From Thraustochytrium sp. TN22 (lineage: Eukaryota > Sar > Bigyra > Thraustochytrida > Thraustochytriidae), in the NCBI GenBank assembly GCA_013306675.1, contig JABLUY010000058.1, positions 1 through 64,000 of the forward strand: DNA of 64,000 bases, in the 5' to 3' direction. Position numbers and translations under genes: made by a program. Below the pieces are notes generated by a model, which searched no databases, was not told the origin of the DNA, and saw only the letters and a program-made list of their open reading frames with translations. Shown piece by piece: positions 35,710 to 46,052 of the stretch; positions within the stretch are counted from its first letter, which is position 1; each line of letters starts with the position of its first letter.

Positions 35710-37422
35710 TCACTTTTCGTGCTCGAGCTTGTCGTACTTGGGGTTGAACTTGTAGCGGATCATGGGGCCAGGCTTCTGCTTGCGCAGGAAAATTGCCCAA
35801 AGGCCGAGGAAGAAGAGCATGACGCCGCAGGCAACGCCAAAGATGGCCCAGTTGCCGATGGAGACGATGAGCGGGAGCGCGAGCGAGGTCCAGACGCCGC
35901 CGCCGAGGAAGGGCTCGGTGATGAGCTGCTTGGAGGCAAAGGCCTGGGCAGCCGGGGTCTCAAAGTGCGGGTCAACAATGCGCAGGAGCATGAGGCCGAT
36001 GGAGGTGGTGCCCGTGGAGGTGCCGAACTCTGGGAGCGCGCGCTCCACCCAGTAGTCCGGGAGCATCATGGGCGCCATGACAAAGAAGCAGAAGAGCTGC
36101 CAGAGGACGAGGATGATGAGAATGAGCATGAGCGGGCCGAGCTGGTCGGCGATGACCTGGAGGTTGGTGGTGGCGACGGCGGTGAGCACGAGGACGTCGA
36201 GGGCCCAGCCGGAGATGCGCTCCATCATGCCGCGGTCGAGCGGGTTGGTGCTGCAGAAGCGGTCGAGCAGAAGCTGCACGACGAGACCCCAGATGAGGCA
36301 CATGGGGAAGAGCGGGAAGCCGGAGAAGAGGGCATACTCGGTGAGCCAGTCGTTGGTGGTCTCAATGGCAATGAGCGCGCGCTTGGTCCAGTAGGCGAGC
36401 ATGAGGACGACGCCGATGTAGGCGGTGTGCAGCGCGAGCGTCTCGATGGCGTCGTTGGACACGGTGAGGTAGCCGCCCGGAGTGCGCTCGGACATGGGAA
36501 AGACGGCGCGCGCGCGCCAGGAGCGCACCTCGTGGGCCTCGCCGCGGGGCGGGTCGGTGGAGGCGGTGGAGACGGGCGCCGCGGAGTCACGGCGGTCCAT
36601 GGCCTCCGGCTGCTCGTTGGCCTCGGACTCCTTGTCGCGGATGGCCTCCGGGCTGACGAGGCCCGGCTCGTCGCGCAGGACCTCCTCGCTGCTCTCACGG
36701 CTGCCGCTGCCGCTGCCGACCGAGTGGTGGTGCTGCGCCTCGGGGTCGGTGCTGCCCTCCTCCATCTGCTTGATGAGATAGGACATGCGCGACCAGCCCA
36801 TGAAGTTAGCAATGTTGCAGAGGATGGTGCCGATGACGACGCCGAAGAGAATGCCAAAGGTGGCGGCGGTGACGCCGAGGTCGCCGCCCTCGGGAAAGCC
36901 GAGCGTGGTGTACGAGGCGGCAACGCCGGCAGCCGTGCCGTGGCCGCCCTGGCCGCCGATCACGCCGGTGCTGGCGAAGAGCACGTTGAGGTTCCACGCC
37001 GGGATGAAGAGGATGGGGCCGAGCAGGCAAGCCCAGAACCAGTTGCCCCAAGCGATGAACCAGCCGTAGGCGATCTGCGGCGCGGCCGTGTCCCAGACCT
37101 CACGCACGCTGGGGATCTTCTTGCCCATGAAGAGCGTGGCGAAGATGATGTTGATCAGGAAGCCGGGCATGGAGGACCAGCCCGAGATGAAGTCGCTCTC
37201 GACGACGGCCGTGACCGTGTCGGAGAGCGTACACATTTGTACGAAGAAGAGGCCGATGAGGCCGCCCATGAGCGAGGCGGGGATCATGAACTTGCGCGTG
37301 CACGACACGAACTCGCGGATGACGTGGCCCATGTACATGAACACGAAGAGCGTCGAGAAGGACGACACCAGCGCCATGCTGCCGCCCAGCGCGAACGGCG
37401 GCAGCTCCTCATCGGACGACAT
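35710..37422 (-). CDS. ESS/GltS-type sodium:glutamate symporter homolog
   Basis: 570 residues, polytopic. The N-terminal half has LGGSMALVSSFSTLFVFMYMGHVIRE, a LMGGLIGLFFVQ helix, and the diagnostic glycine block GVIGGQGGHGTAAG (GGHGT in bacterial GltS), followed by GVTAATFGILFGVVIGT. The second inverted repeat has ALDVLVLTAVATTNLQ, DQLGPLMLILIILVLWQL and TGTTSIGLMLLRIVDP. In bacteria the family imports L-glutamate with sodium. About 95 residues (roughly 220-320) between the halves are a charged, Ser/Glu-rich cytosolic insert absent from bacterial GltS, which is about 400 residues long. Substrate and membrane are inferred from the family. The family is mainly bacterial, so transfer into this lineage is possible. 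Confidence 0.85.
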   Translation of the reverse strand: MSSDEELPPFALGGSMALVSSFSTLFVFMYMGHVIREFVSCTRKFMIPASLMGGLIGLFFVQMCTLSDTVTAVVESDFISGWSSMPGFLINIIFATLFMGKKIPSVREVWDTAAPQIAYGWFIAWGNWFWACLLGPILFIPAWNLNVLFASTGVIGGQGGHGTAAGVAASYTTLGFPEGGDLGVTAATFGILFGVVIGTILCNIANFMGWSRMSYLIKQMEEGSTDPEAQHHHSVGSGSGSRESSEEVLRDEPGLVSPEAIRDKESEANEQPEAMDRRDSAAPVSTASTDPPRGEAHEVRSWRARAVFPMSERTPGGYLTVSNDAIETLALHTAYIGVVLMLAYWTKRALIAIETTNDWLTEYALFSGFPLFPMCLIWGLVVQLLLDRFCSTNPLDRGMMERISGWALDVLVLTAVATTNLQVIADQLGPLMLILIILVLWQLFCFFVMAPMMLPDYWVERALPEFGTSTGTTSIGLMLLRIVDPHFETPAAQAFASKQLITEPFLGGGVWTSLALPLIVSIGNWAIFGVACGVMLFFLGLWAIFLRKQKPGPMIRYKFNPKYDKLEHEK

Positions 37423-40377
37423 CTTCTCGAGGAGAACTTACGCCCCAGCAGCACGCTCTTGCTGCAGCGGCCGCCGGTAGGCTAAGGTCTTCTCGGCTTT
37501 TGCTTGCTCCTCGAGATGTGTTGCGTTGCGGTTTTGCTGGCGCCTGGCGCTCGTGTCGGCGGCGAGGCGAGCGTGGCGTGGCGTGGCGTGGGCGGGGCCG
37601 CGAGCAGCTCGCCTCGAGCCCGACCAACGCTTGTTCTGGCGGCGCGCGCGCCCGCCTCGGCTGACCCTTGCCCGGAATTCCCAGCGGCGCTCCGCCCGGT
37701 TCCAAGTCCGCGCCGCCTCCTGGAAGGCAGAGGCTCCGCCTCAAACGCGAGAAAGGAATCAGATCAGAGGAGACGAGAGGAGACCAGAGGAGAGAGAGAC
37801 AGGGAGACGCAGGAGCCTGCAGTCTGCAGTGCTGCCTGGCTGATCAGAGCCCTGCAGCCTGCCAGCGCGCTCGAGGATCGAGTTCGAGGATCGAGGGCGA
37901 CGCCCAAAGGCTGGTTGGAAACGGAGCCGAGGCCCAACGCCGACCACGACTGGCTCAGGCTGCCGCCGCAGCGCGCAACGCGGAGCCGCCGGAGCGCTCG
38001 ACTGGCGGGAGCACGGCGCGCCGAGGCCCCATCATGATCGCTCCCTCACTGATGGCCTGCCTGTCCTGCTGTCCATCCACACTGCTAATTAGTTTTCTGA
38101 ATCGCGGTCCCAGGACTTGTGCCCTCTCGCAGCAGAGCCCTCGGAGCCAGGCCCCGGCCGGTGCCAGGCCCGTCGCCACGCGCAGCACTGCAGCGCCGGC
38201 GTGCCGTGACCGGCCTGCCTGCCTGCCTGCCTGCGTCTCTGCCGCGCGGAAGGTCGCCGCGCCTTGCCGGCCAGGCCTGGCTCGAGCCCCTGCTGAGGCG
38301 CACGGAACAGGAGGCAGAAGCAGAAGAAGGACCCGGCCGTCCTGTGGCAAAAGCTTCGCGAGAAGTTGAGCACGACGCGGCGGCTGTTGTTGTTTGCCTT
38401 CCTTTCTGGCACCAACCTCCAGGCCCACGACCGCCGCCGCGCCCGGATCGCACGACGCAGGCGTGGTCATGAAGCCAAGCTGGGTGCGGCCCAGCTTGCT
38501 TGCCACGCAGCGCAGCGCCGCGGCCAACGTGCGCGCGAGCGTGACGAGAGCCTCTCGCACGGCCCCGGCGCGCGCCGTCACCTCACCGCGCGCGGCGCGC
38601 GGGCGTCCGGGCTCAACAGCCGCCGTCTCCTGCCAGCCCGCGCCGCTGCGGTCAGCGCGCCGCGCGCGGGAGGAGCCAGGCGGCGGCCGGGCGTGCCGCG
38701 GCCTGACCGCCGGGCGCGCGCGGCGCTGAGGCCCAGGCTGCCAGTGCCGCCCGGCGGCGCGGCAGCGGTGACCGCGGCCGCCGGGTTGGTACAGGCGGTG
38801 ACGCCGCTTCGAGCTTTTCTTGTCTTGCGAGCTCGAACTTGCTAAGTCAACTTGCGCGAAAACACAATCGAGCGTTCGGCTGCGCGCCCAGAGAGCTGCT
38901 GTAGCGGCGCGGAGCAGTGCCTTGACGGATCGGCCGCACTGGCCGCACTGCAGGCGAGCTGGCAGGCGGCGTGGCGGCGTGGCTCGTGCTCGCTCGCCCG
39001 GCCCCTCGGGCGCTCCTGGGGCCTGTCCTGAGAGGCCCGTGACGGCGGCCGTTGCCAAGCTGTCTTGGTTTCTTCGAGTTCGTGGTTCATCCTTGGAGGC
39101 TTTGCCAAGGTGGTTGCCCACGCAGTGCAGGCGAACGAACTAACGACCGCGCGGGCGAGCACAGGCAGCAGGCAGCGCAGAGCGCGATCGCGGGCAGCGC
39201 GCGGCGCGGAGGCCGACCGCGCGCGCCACGCACGGCGAGTCGACGATAGATCCTGCAGCCGGGCGGGAGACGCTGGGCAGCTAGCCTAGCTGGCTGGCAG
39301 CCGCGCGGCTTCCAGGAGGCGAGCGAGCGCTGAGCAGGGCGCCGAGGACGCGGCGAGGAGGGCTCCCGAGCCGAGTGCCTGCAGTGGTTGGCGGCGCTGG
39401 CTAGCGGCGCGGCGACGGCAACTGCGCAGACATCGCACGCGGCGCGGCGAGCAGGGCTCGGCGCGGCGCGAGCAGCGACGGGTGGCTCCCGCGGCTGGCG
39501 CCGCCTCGTATCGCTTGAGTCAGCGAGCGGCCGGCGCGACGCACGACACTCGTCGCCGAGTCGTCGGGGATGAGCCCTCGTTCTGCGGGTCCTGCCCAAC
39601 AAAGGACGACAAGCGAGCGAGCGTCCCACTGGCACTGCCTTGGCACAACACGCGTGGGACGAATCCGCACGAATCCGCTGACAAAAGCCAACGCGCGAGG
39701 CGGCGAGGCGCGAGTCGCGCGACTCCTTACTACCTGCCGGGCGCGCGTCGCCGGCAAGCCGCCACCAAGAAGGCGCGTGCGGCCGGGTCGCAGCGCTCCA
39801 GCTCCTGTAGCCAGCACTGCAGGCCGATGCGGTCGCGCCATGACGCGGCCCGACCAACGGACTTCCTTGGCGTTTGCTGCGCGCTGGCTCGTGAGGTGGC
39901 GGTACTCCGTTTGCTCAAGATGACTTGACTTACGTGTCGCGAGTCCGGGCCGCCAGTGGACGGAACGCAATGCAACGCATGCGCTCAGCCTTTGAGGCTT
40001 CTTGAGTTCTGATCGCTGCAAGCAGTCTGGCAGTGATTGTACCGCACGGTGCGTGCTTCGTGTCGCATGAGCTGCACGTGCCGGCGACGAGGCGCAGGCC
40101 GCGCAGCCCTTTGATTCAGTTTCCGGGCCTTTCATATCTCAAACTTGCGTCACAGCGAAGACTCTGCATGTGCTCGCTTGGTACGTGCGGCGAAGAGAAC
40201 ATGCCTTGAGCAGGGAGAACTTGTAAATGTTCTGTGAAGCGAAGCGAAATCTGCGAATCAACCGCGGCACAAGCGCTCGGGAAGGTTGCTTTGCAGAGGA
40301 AACCTTCATTGCATGCTTCCGCAATCATGCAGGCGTCAGTCAGGCATGTAGCTCTCGAAAGCATCGGGGCGAAGACA

Positions 40378-40560
40378 AGAGAACCGTGTGTTGAGCGGAC
40401 GTCACGACGCCGAGAGAACCGTGTGTTGAGCGGACGTCACGACGCCGAGAGAACCGTGTGTTAAAAGCGAACGTCACGACGCCGAGAGAACCGTGTGTTG
40501 AGCGGACGTCACGACGCCGAGCGGACGTCACGACGCCGAGAGAACCGTGCATTTAGCGGA
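40378..40560. repeat. 35-bp minisatellite with ACGTCAC cores
   Basis: About five units of 35 bp (AGAGAACCGTGTGTTGAGCG followed by GACGTCACGACGCCG); one unit is truncated and one has a small insertion. Each carries ACGTCAC, the core bound by bZIP/CREB-type factors. It lies about 450-630 bp before the RPC6 ATG. Confidence 0.88.
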
Positions 40561-40565
40561 TCTCA

Positions 40566-40706
40566 CGCCTTCGCCTTGGTTCCCCTCGTCCAGAATGGTT
40601 CTGTTTGTCAGGCCTTGTGACTTGCTTCCGCTCGTCCGGCACGTTTCTGTCTGTGGCGCCTTTGACTTGCTTCCGCTCATCTGGCATGTTTCTATCTGGC
40701 ACGCCT
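40566..40706. repeat. about 45-bp tandem repeat, three degenerate units
   Basis: Units built on CTTGCTTCCGCTC followed by TCTGGCA/TCCGGCA and GTTTCT-x-TCTG recur with a period of about 45 bases; the first unit is the most diverged. Directly follows the 35-bp array. Since the period is divisible by three it produces a repetitive minus-strand frame, which has no other coding feature. Confidence 0.75.
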
Positions 40707-41007
40707 TGAGACTCGCCTTGGTCTTGGCTCTGCCAGTGCTCATCCTGCGTGTCTCCGAGTCGTCCGCCCGACGCCGCCGTGTCCGTCTCCTGTCTGACAC
40801 GCCCTTGTGATGACACGGGCGGTGCGGTTGCGCATGCCGCGGCGAGGGGGAAGACCCGGACGGCTGGCAGTCAGTCGGCCAGCAGCGCTGGGCAAGCGAA
40901 TCGTCAATCAATCAAAGCCGCCTCGGCCGGCGACGGGCGCGGGGCGCGCGGGGCGCACGGGCGCGGCGGCGCGGCGCAGCAAGGCCAGCCCAGGCCCAGG
41001 CCCCGCG

Positions 41008-41979
41008 ATGGCGGCAGTCGGCATGGACGGGCTGGACTTTTCCGACGTCGAAGACGAGTTCACCAAGGAGCTGCTGCTCCGCTGCTCGACCGATGCGCAA
41101 AGGAAGGTGGCCGTCTGGTTGGGCAGCCTGCCGCAGGACGCGTCGGTGTCGCTGAACAGCATCCAGAAGAACCCGGTGCCCGGCGTGTCGCCGGATGACA
41201 TCATCAACACGTGCAACTTCTTTCAGCAGGAGCACTTCCTGATCATGCTGCAGAGGGCGGACGGCAACGAGGTGTTCTGGCGCAAGCAGGCGCTCACCGT
41301 GGCGCGCGGCCTGAACGGGTCCAACCATGAGGTCATCTTGGTCTGGCAGGAGATTGTCAAGGCCGGCAACAAGGGCATCTACAAGAAGGACCTCAAGCGC
41401 ATCTCGGGTCTGGGCCAGGGCTCGCTCACGCGCGCGCTGCGCTTCCTCGACAACCGCAAGCTCATCAAGGCGGTCAAGACCATCGCCAGCAAGACCATGA
41501 ACCTTTATGTGACATACGACGTCACCCCGCTCCGGGAGCACACCGGCGGGCCCTGGTACGAGGATCAGGAGTTCGACACCGCTTTCGTGCAGGGCCTCTC
41601 GGACGCGCTCCACATGCTCATCAGCCGCAGCCAGCACAAGGGCGGCATTTGCCTGGTTGACATCCACGCCATTCTCAAGGAGAAGGACATTATGAAGCAG
41701 GACCTCGAGCTCGTCGACCTGCGCACCGTCCTGCGCACCCTCTTCTGGGACGGCGTGATCGAGATTCACCAACTCGAGCACCGCAGCCTCTCCGATCAGA
41801 CGATTGACAACATCCGCTGGCAGGTCCCGCCACCCATGCGTTCCCATCAGTACACCACCGAGACGCCTTGCGGTGGCTGCCCGGTGCGCGATAAGTGCAC
41901 CCCCCACGGCGGCGTCGTCAGCCCAACGCTTTGCAAGTACATGGACGAGTGGAACGGCTCGGATGGCGTGCTCTTTTGA
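41008..41979 (+). CDS. POLR3F: RNA polymerase III subunit RPC6 (C34/POLR3F)
   Basis: 323 residues from ATG 41008 (a second ATG lies at 41023); human POLR3F is 316. It belongs to the RPC3/6/7 subcomplex that helps open promoters in tRNA and 5S transcription in the nucleus. Two winged-helix domains are readable: NSIQKNPVPGVSPDDIINTCNFF and NEVILVWQEIV-like SNHEVILVWQEIVKAGNKGIYKKDLKRISGL. The C-terminus holds the cysteine set C288-x2-C291-x5-C297-x11-C309 (CGGCPVRDKC ... SPTLCKYMDEW), which binds a 4Fe-4S cluster in the known family. Intronless. It converges with the mitochondrial IF2 gene. Confidence 0.95.
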   Translation: MAAVGMDGLDFSDVEDEFTKELLLRCSTDAQRKVAVWLGSLPQDASVSLNSIQKNPVPGVSPDDIINTCNFFQQEHFLIMLQRADGNEVFWRKQALTVARGLNGSNHEVILVWQEIVKAGNKGIYKKDLKRISGLGQGSLTRALRFLDNRKLIKAVKTIASKTMNLYVTYDVTPLREHTGGPWYEDQEFDTAFVQGLSDALHMLISRSQHKGGICLVDIHAILKEKDIMKQDLELVDLRTVLRTLFWDGVIEIHQLEHRSLSDQTIDNIRWQVPPPMRSHQYTTETPCGGCPVRDKCTPHGGVVSPTLCKYMDEWNGSDGVLF

Positions 41980-42581
41980 AGCCTACCATTCGACGCGAGA
42001 TTGCGCATCGGGAGGTGTGTTGTGCTTGTGACCGCAGAAGAACAGCCGAGCGCGCACGCTCAGCTAGCTAGTCTCGCGCGCCTCCTTCCTTTCGTCCTGT
42101 TTTCCTCTCCGGGTCGTCATGGTGTGGCCGTGTCGGGCAAGCACATGTGTAGTAAAACTTAGAATAACGCATGCATCAAGATGAGGTGCATCAACCGCAC
42201 CATGAGACTGTCTTCTACCTTTCGTAGATGGTTTCTGAGAAATCTGACGTCTGTAAGGCTTCGCTTTTGATATTCGCGCCCACCTCGGCTTTGAAAATGC
42301 CTGCCGCGCTCGCTCCCAGCCGCTTCAAAGAAACTCCTCTTTCTTTTTGGACATGAACATGCATTACGATTTTGCTACCGAGGCCTTGGACGTGAGACCA
42401 ATGCTTCTCCTGATGAGACACATCTTCGTCGTAGGTTGGCACCATTCGTCCCCTGCGCACGGCATATCTCTCCTGGCATCGCACTTCCTTGCTTGGCTTT
42501 TTTTACGTTTGCCTTTTCGCGTTTTGCCCTGAGAGATTTGCCTTGCTAGACCATCATGGATTTCACCTCGCTACATTCGCT
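41980..42581. other. convergent intergenic region, RPC6 / mitochondrial IF2
   Basis: 602 bases of comparatively low GC. An AGCTAGCTAG tract lies at 42062-42071. Probably two 3' UTRs; no gene or structured RNA recognised. Confidence 0.4.
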
Positions 42582-45096
42582 TCAACGCCGACCCTCGGTG
42601 TAGGCCTCAATGAAGTCACCCTCCTGGAACTCCTGAAAGGCGGAAAGCGTGATGCCGCATTCCTGCCCCTGGCGGACCTTGGCGACGTCGTCCTTGAAGT
42701 GGCGCAAAGAGTCAAGACCGCCGCGGTGGATAATCTCGTCGCCGCGGCGCACGCGCAGACGGCTTGCCTTGGAGAGCTCGCCGGATTCGACGCTGCAGCC
42801 AGCGACGATCCATTCTCCCTCGCGCCTGTTGCGCGGGTTCATCTTGAAGATCTTGAGCACCTTGGCGGACCCGAGCACGGTGACCTCGTCGACCTTGATC
42901 TCCTCTTCCATGAGCTTCTTCATGTCATCAATCAGGTGATAAATGACGGACTGTGTGGACACCACGACGCCCGCGGCCTCGGCAGCGCGCATGACGCTGT
43001 TGGGCGCGCGCACGTTGAAGGCGAAGATGCGTGCGTCAAAGGTCTTGGCCATCTCGATGTCAGAGGCGTTGATAGGGCCCACGCCACGCCGGATCACCTT
43101 GAAACCGCACTCCGTCTCGTCATCGATCTCGGCGCCCGCGTCCTGCATGCGCTGCAGGAACTCCATGGAGATGCCGTCCACCGAGTAGCGCAGCGCTTCC
43201 ATAGAGCCGTCCGTGTCGGCCTTGATGATGACCGGGACCAGCTTGGCCTCCGGCACGCCCTCGAGCTTGGCCGCACCCGCAGCCTCCTCGCCGTCGGCCG
43301 CCGCCGCCGCGTCAGCGCCAACCGAACGCCGCACCTCGCGCTCACGCAGACCCGCGTCGTACCGCGCGCGCTCGGCCGCCTCGAGCTCCGTCTCGCGGCG
43401 GCGCTTCTCACGCAGGTCCGCCACCTCGCGCGCACGCTTGGCGTTCGGCACGGCCAGCACGTCGCCAGAGGGCGAGGGCGGCTCCTTGAAGCCGATGAGT
43501 CGAAGCGGCGTGGCGGGCGGCGCCTCCTTGAGCGACTTGCCCGTGACGGTGTCCAGCATCTGCCGCACGCGCGCCGACTGCTCGCCGCACACCACGTGGT
43601 CGCCGACGCGCAGCGTGCCCCAGCGCGTCACCACGTCCGCGATGCCGCCCAGGCCCTGGTCCAGGCGCGACTCCAGCACGACCGCCTCGCCGCGCGCCTT
43701 GGCGTCCGCGCGGAGCTGCATCTCGTCCGCCTGCAAGAGAATGGCCTCCGACAGCTCGTCCAAGCCGCGACGCGAGGGCGCGGCGATGGGCAGAATCTGC
43801 ACGGAGCCGCCATGAAGCTCTGTCACCACGTCCAGCGCCGTCAGCTCGCTCGAGATGCGCGCCATGGCGTCCTCAGCGTCGATGCCCGGCATGTCCACCT
43901 TGGACACCGCCACGATGAGCGGCACGCCGGCGGCGCGCGCCATCTCCACGGACTCGATCGTCTGCGGCCGCACGCCGTCCGTCGCCGCCACCACCAGCAC
44001 GACGATATCGGTGAGCAGCGTGCCGCAGCGCCGCATGCTAGAGAAGGCCTCGTGGCCGGGTGTGTCCAAGAAGACGATCGCCTGCTCGCCCAGCGAGAAC
44101 TTAAAGGCGCCCACGCTCTGGGTGATGCCGCCCGCCTCGCCGCCCGCCACGTCCGTGTTGCGCAGCGCGTCCAGCAGCGACGTCTTGCCGTGGTCCACGT
44201 GGCCCATGACCGTCACGATCGGGCTGCGCGCCTCGAGCTTTGCGCTGCCCTCCGCCATGGCCAGCTCCGGGTCCGTGCGCACCTCGTCCTTGGCGCGGCC
44301 CGCCTCGCGCACCGTATCCACGCCGAACTCCAGCATCAGCAGTTCCGCCACCTCAGCGCTGATCGTCAGCGCCTCTGCGACGGCGGAGACCTCCTGCTGC
44401 GCAATGCGCGACTTGCCGCGCGCGCCACGGCCCTGTTCAAACTTGAGCTGCCGCAGCATGAACTTGGACACATGCGTGCGCACGCGAACGCCCGAAGACT
44501 TCTCCTCCTCGCTCGTTGCGCTCCCGGCGCTGTCCAAGCCACCAATCTCCGCCAGCTTCGTGATCACGCGCCGCGTCGACAGCCCGCTCCGCAGCGACAG
44601 CTCGCGCACCGTCAGGTTGTCCGGCAGCGACACCGTCACCTTGACCGTCGGCCCGGGCGCCGGCGCCGCCTTGCCCTTGCCACGCCCGCCGCCCTGACCC
44701 TGCCCTTGCGGCTTTCTTGGGGCGCGCTTGCCCTTGCTGCTCTTGCCGCGCCCCGTGTCGTCCTCGCCATCCTCATTCTCCTCGTACTTGTTGCGACTCG
44801 TGTGCTTCTTCTTGTTGCTGGGCGAAAACTTGTTCTGAGCGCCGCGCTTCGGCTCGCTCTTGTCCGCCAGGATCTCATCCACATCCTCCTGCGGAATGTA
44901 CGTCACGTCGAAGTCCTCCAGCTCTCCATGCTGCTCCCCGTCCTGCTGCTGCAGCTGCAGCTGCTGTGCCGCTGCGGGCCTGTTGTGCTGCTGGTTCTGG
45001 TGGGACTGCTGGCTCTTGCCCTGCTTCTGGGGCACCCGCCGGTTCCCGCCCGGGCCCCGCTGGTCCTGGTTCCTGCGCTGCGGCTGCTGCGACGAG

Positions 45097-45131
<35 letters not shown>

Positions 45132-45216
45132 GGTCCAGCGCCGATTCCCCGGCTGCTGCTGCTCCTGCTGCTTCTGCTGGTCATTGTTGTTCCTGTGGTT
45201 GCTGTTTTTGCCGCCG

Positions 45217-45254
<38 letters not shown>

Positions 45255-45677
45255 CCAGCGCCTGCTGCCGCCCTGCTGGCCCCCGTTCCCGTGGCCATTG
45301 TCATTGTTGTTGTTCCAGCGCCTGTTGTTGTTCTTGTTGTTGTTGCTATTGCCGCCGCCAGTGTTCCTGTGGTTGCCGCCGCCCTGGCCCTGTTGGCGGC
45401 CGCCCTGGCCCTGGCCCTGGCCTTGGCGCGGGCCCTGGCGCGCGCCCTGGCGCGCGCCCTGGCCGCCCTGGCGCCCCGCGCCGCCGCCCTGGCCGCCTCC
45501 GCCCGCCGCGAGTTGGCGGCGCTGCGGCGACCACCAGCACGAGGTCGGCGCTCGCCATGCGTCAGGCCGCGCCGCCGGCGGCCAGGCCGCCTCGGTGCGC
45601 GCCGCGCCCGGCGCCGCGGCCGCGCGCGCCACCGTGCGCCCGGCCGCCGCCGCGCGCAACACGCCGCGCGACAGCAT
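42582..45677 (-). CDS. MTIF2: mitochondrial translation initiation factor IF-2
   Basis: 1031 residues from ATG 45677. The first 35 residues ([22 protein letters not shown]) are Arg/Ala-rich without acidic residues, a typical mitochondrial presequence. A long low-complexity N-domain follows, with Gly/Gln repeats and asparagine tracts (nt about 45096-45132 and 45216-45255), each preceded by RRW. The IF2 N-terminal helical motif ([20 protein letters not shown]) precedes the GTPase: G1 GHVDHGKT near residue 487, switch [12 protein letters not shown]3 DTPGHEAF, G4 SKVD. Domain II and the C-terminal initiator-tRNA-binding region ([20 protein letters not shown]) are complete. G4 has Ser in place of the usual Asn of NKxD. 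It recruits fMet-tRNA to the organellar ribosome. Confidence 0.95.
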
Positions 45678-46052
45678 CGCGCGCGCTCGCCCGCTCGCTC
45701 GCTCGCTCGCTCGCTCGAGAGAGCGCGGCGGAGGATGGGGGTTTGCATCCAGGCCTGATGCCGCGCGTTCAATCAATGCACGAGCGCAGCCACGAACGGA
45801 GTAGGACGTGCCTTGGCCAGCATTGGCCTAGCGCCGACGCGAGCAAGTCGCCTGAGCCACGGGCGGGCTGTGTGAGCAACGCTTGAGCGCTCTGGCCCAG
45901 AGGTGCCAAGACCAGTGGGCACGCGTGGTTCGCTCCGAGTGCATTTTCTCTGCGGAGGACATTGGCACGACTCGCCGATCTCGCTCGCAGCGCGGCGGTT
46001 CCGGCACCACCAGGAAACAAGCGCTCTCTGCGGAACACGCACATGACAACAT
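45678..46052. promoter_or_regulatory. upstream region of mitochondrial IF2 with GAGC run
   Basis: Read on the minus strand, a GAGC tetranucleotide run (plus-strand 45692-45717) ends 15 bases before the IF2 ATG, so it is probably transcribed 5' UTR. The rest is also 3' flank of the PGP-repeat gene. Confidence 0.45.

Larger units (their letters stand above)
37423..41007. other. 3.6 kb gene-poor region with minisatellites
   Basis: The largest gap in the window. The left part (to about 39900) is GC-rich, with TGGCG units near 37574 and (GCCT)n near 38210-38230. Several long frames run through it on both strands, but all are Arg/Ala/Gly-biased and featureless. The part from 39900 to 40340 has lower GC and no recognised gene or RNA. 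Two minisatellites at 40378-40560 and 40566-40706 are listed separately. The right end is the promoter side of RPC6. Confidence 0.45.

Noticed and set aside
37668-39857. Several 230-390 codon frames on both strands in the 37.4-41 kb gap
   Set aside because: They overlap each other on opposite strands, have low-complexity composition and no motif, and most lack an ATG in useful context.
40553-40816. Minus-strand repetitive frame with RN-x-PDERKQV units
   Set aside because: It is explained by the 45-bp tandem repeat, whose period is a multiple of three; nothing else suggests coding.
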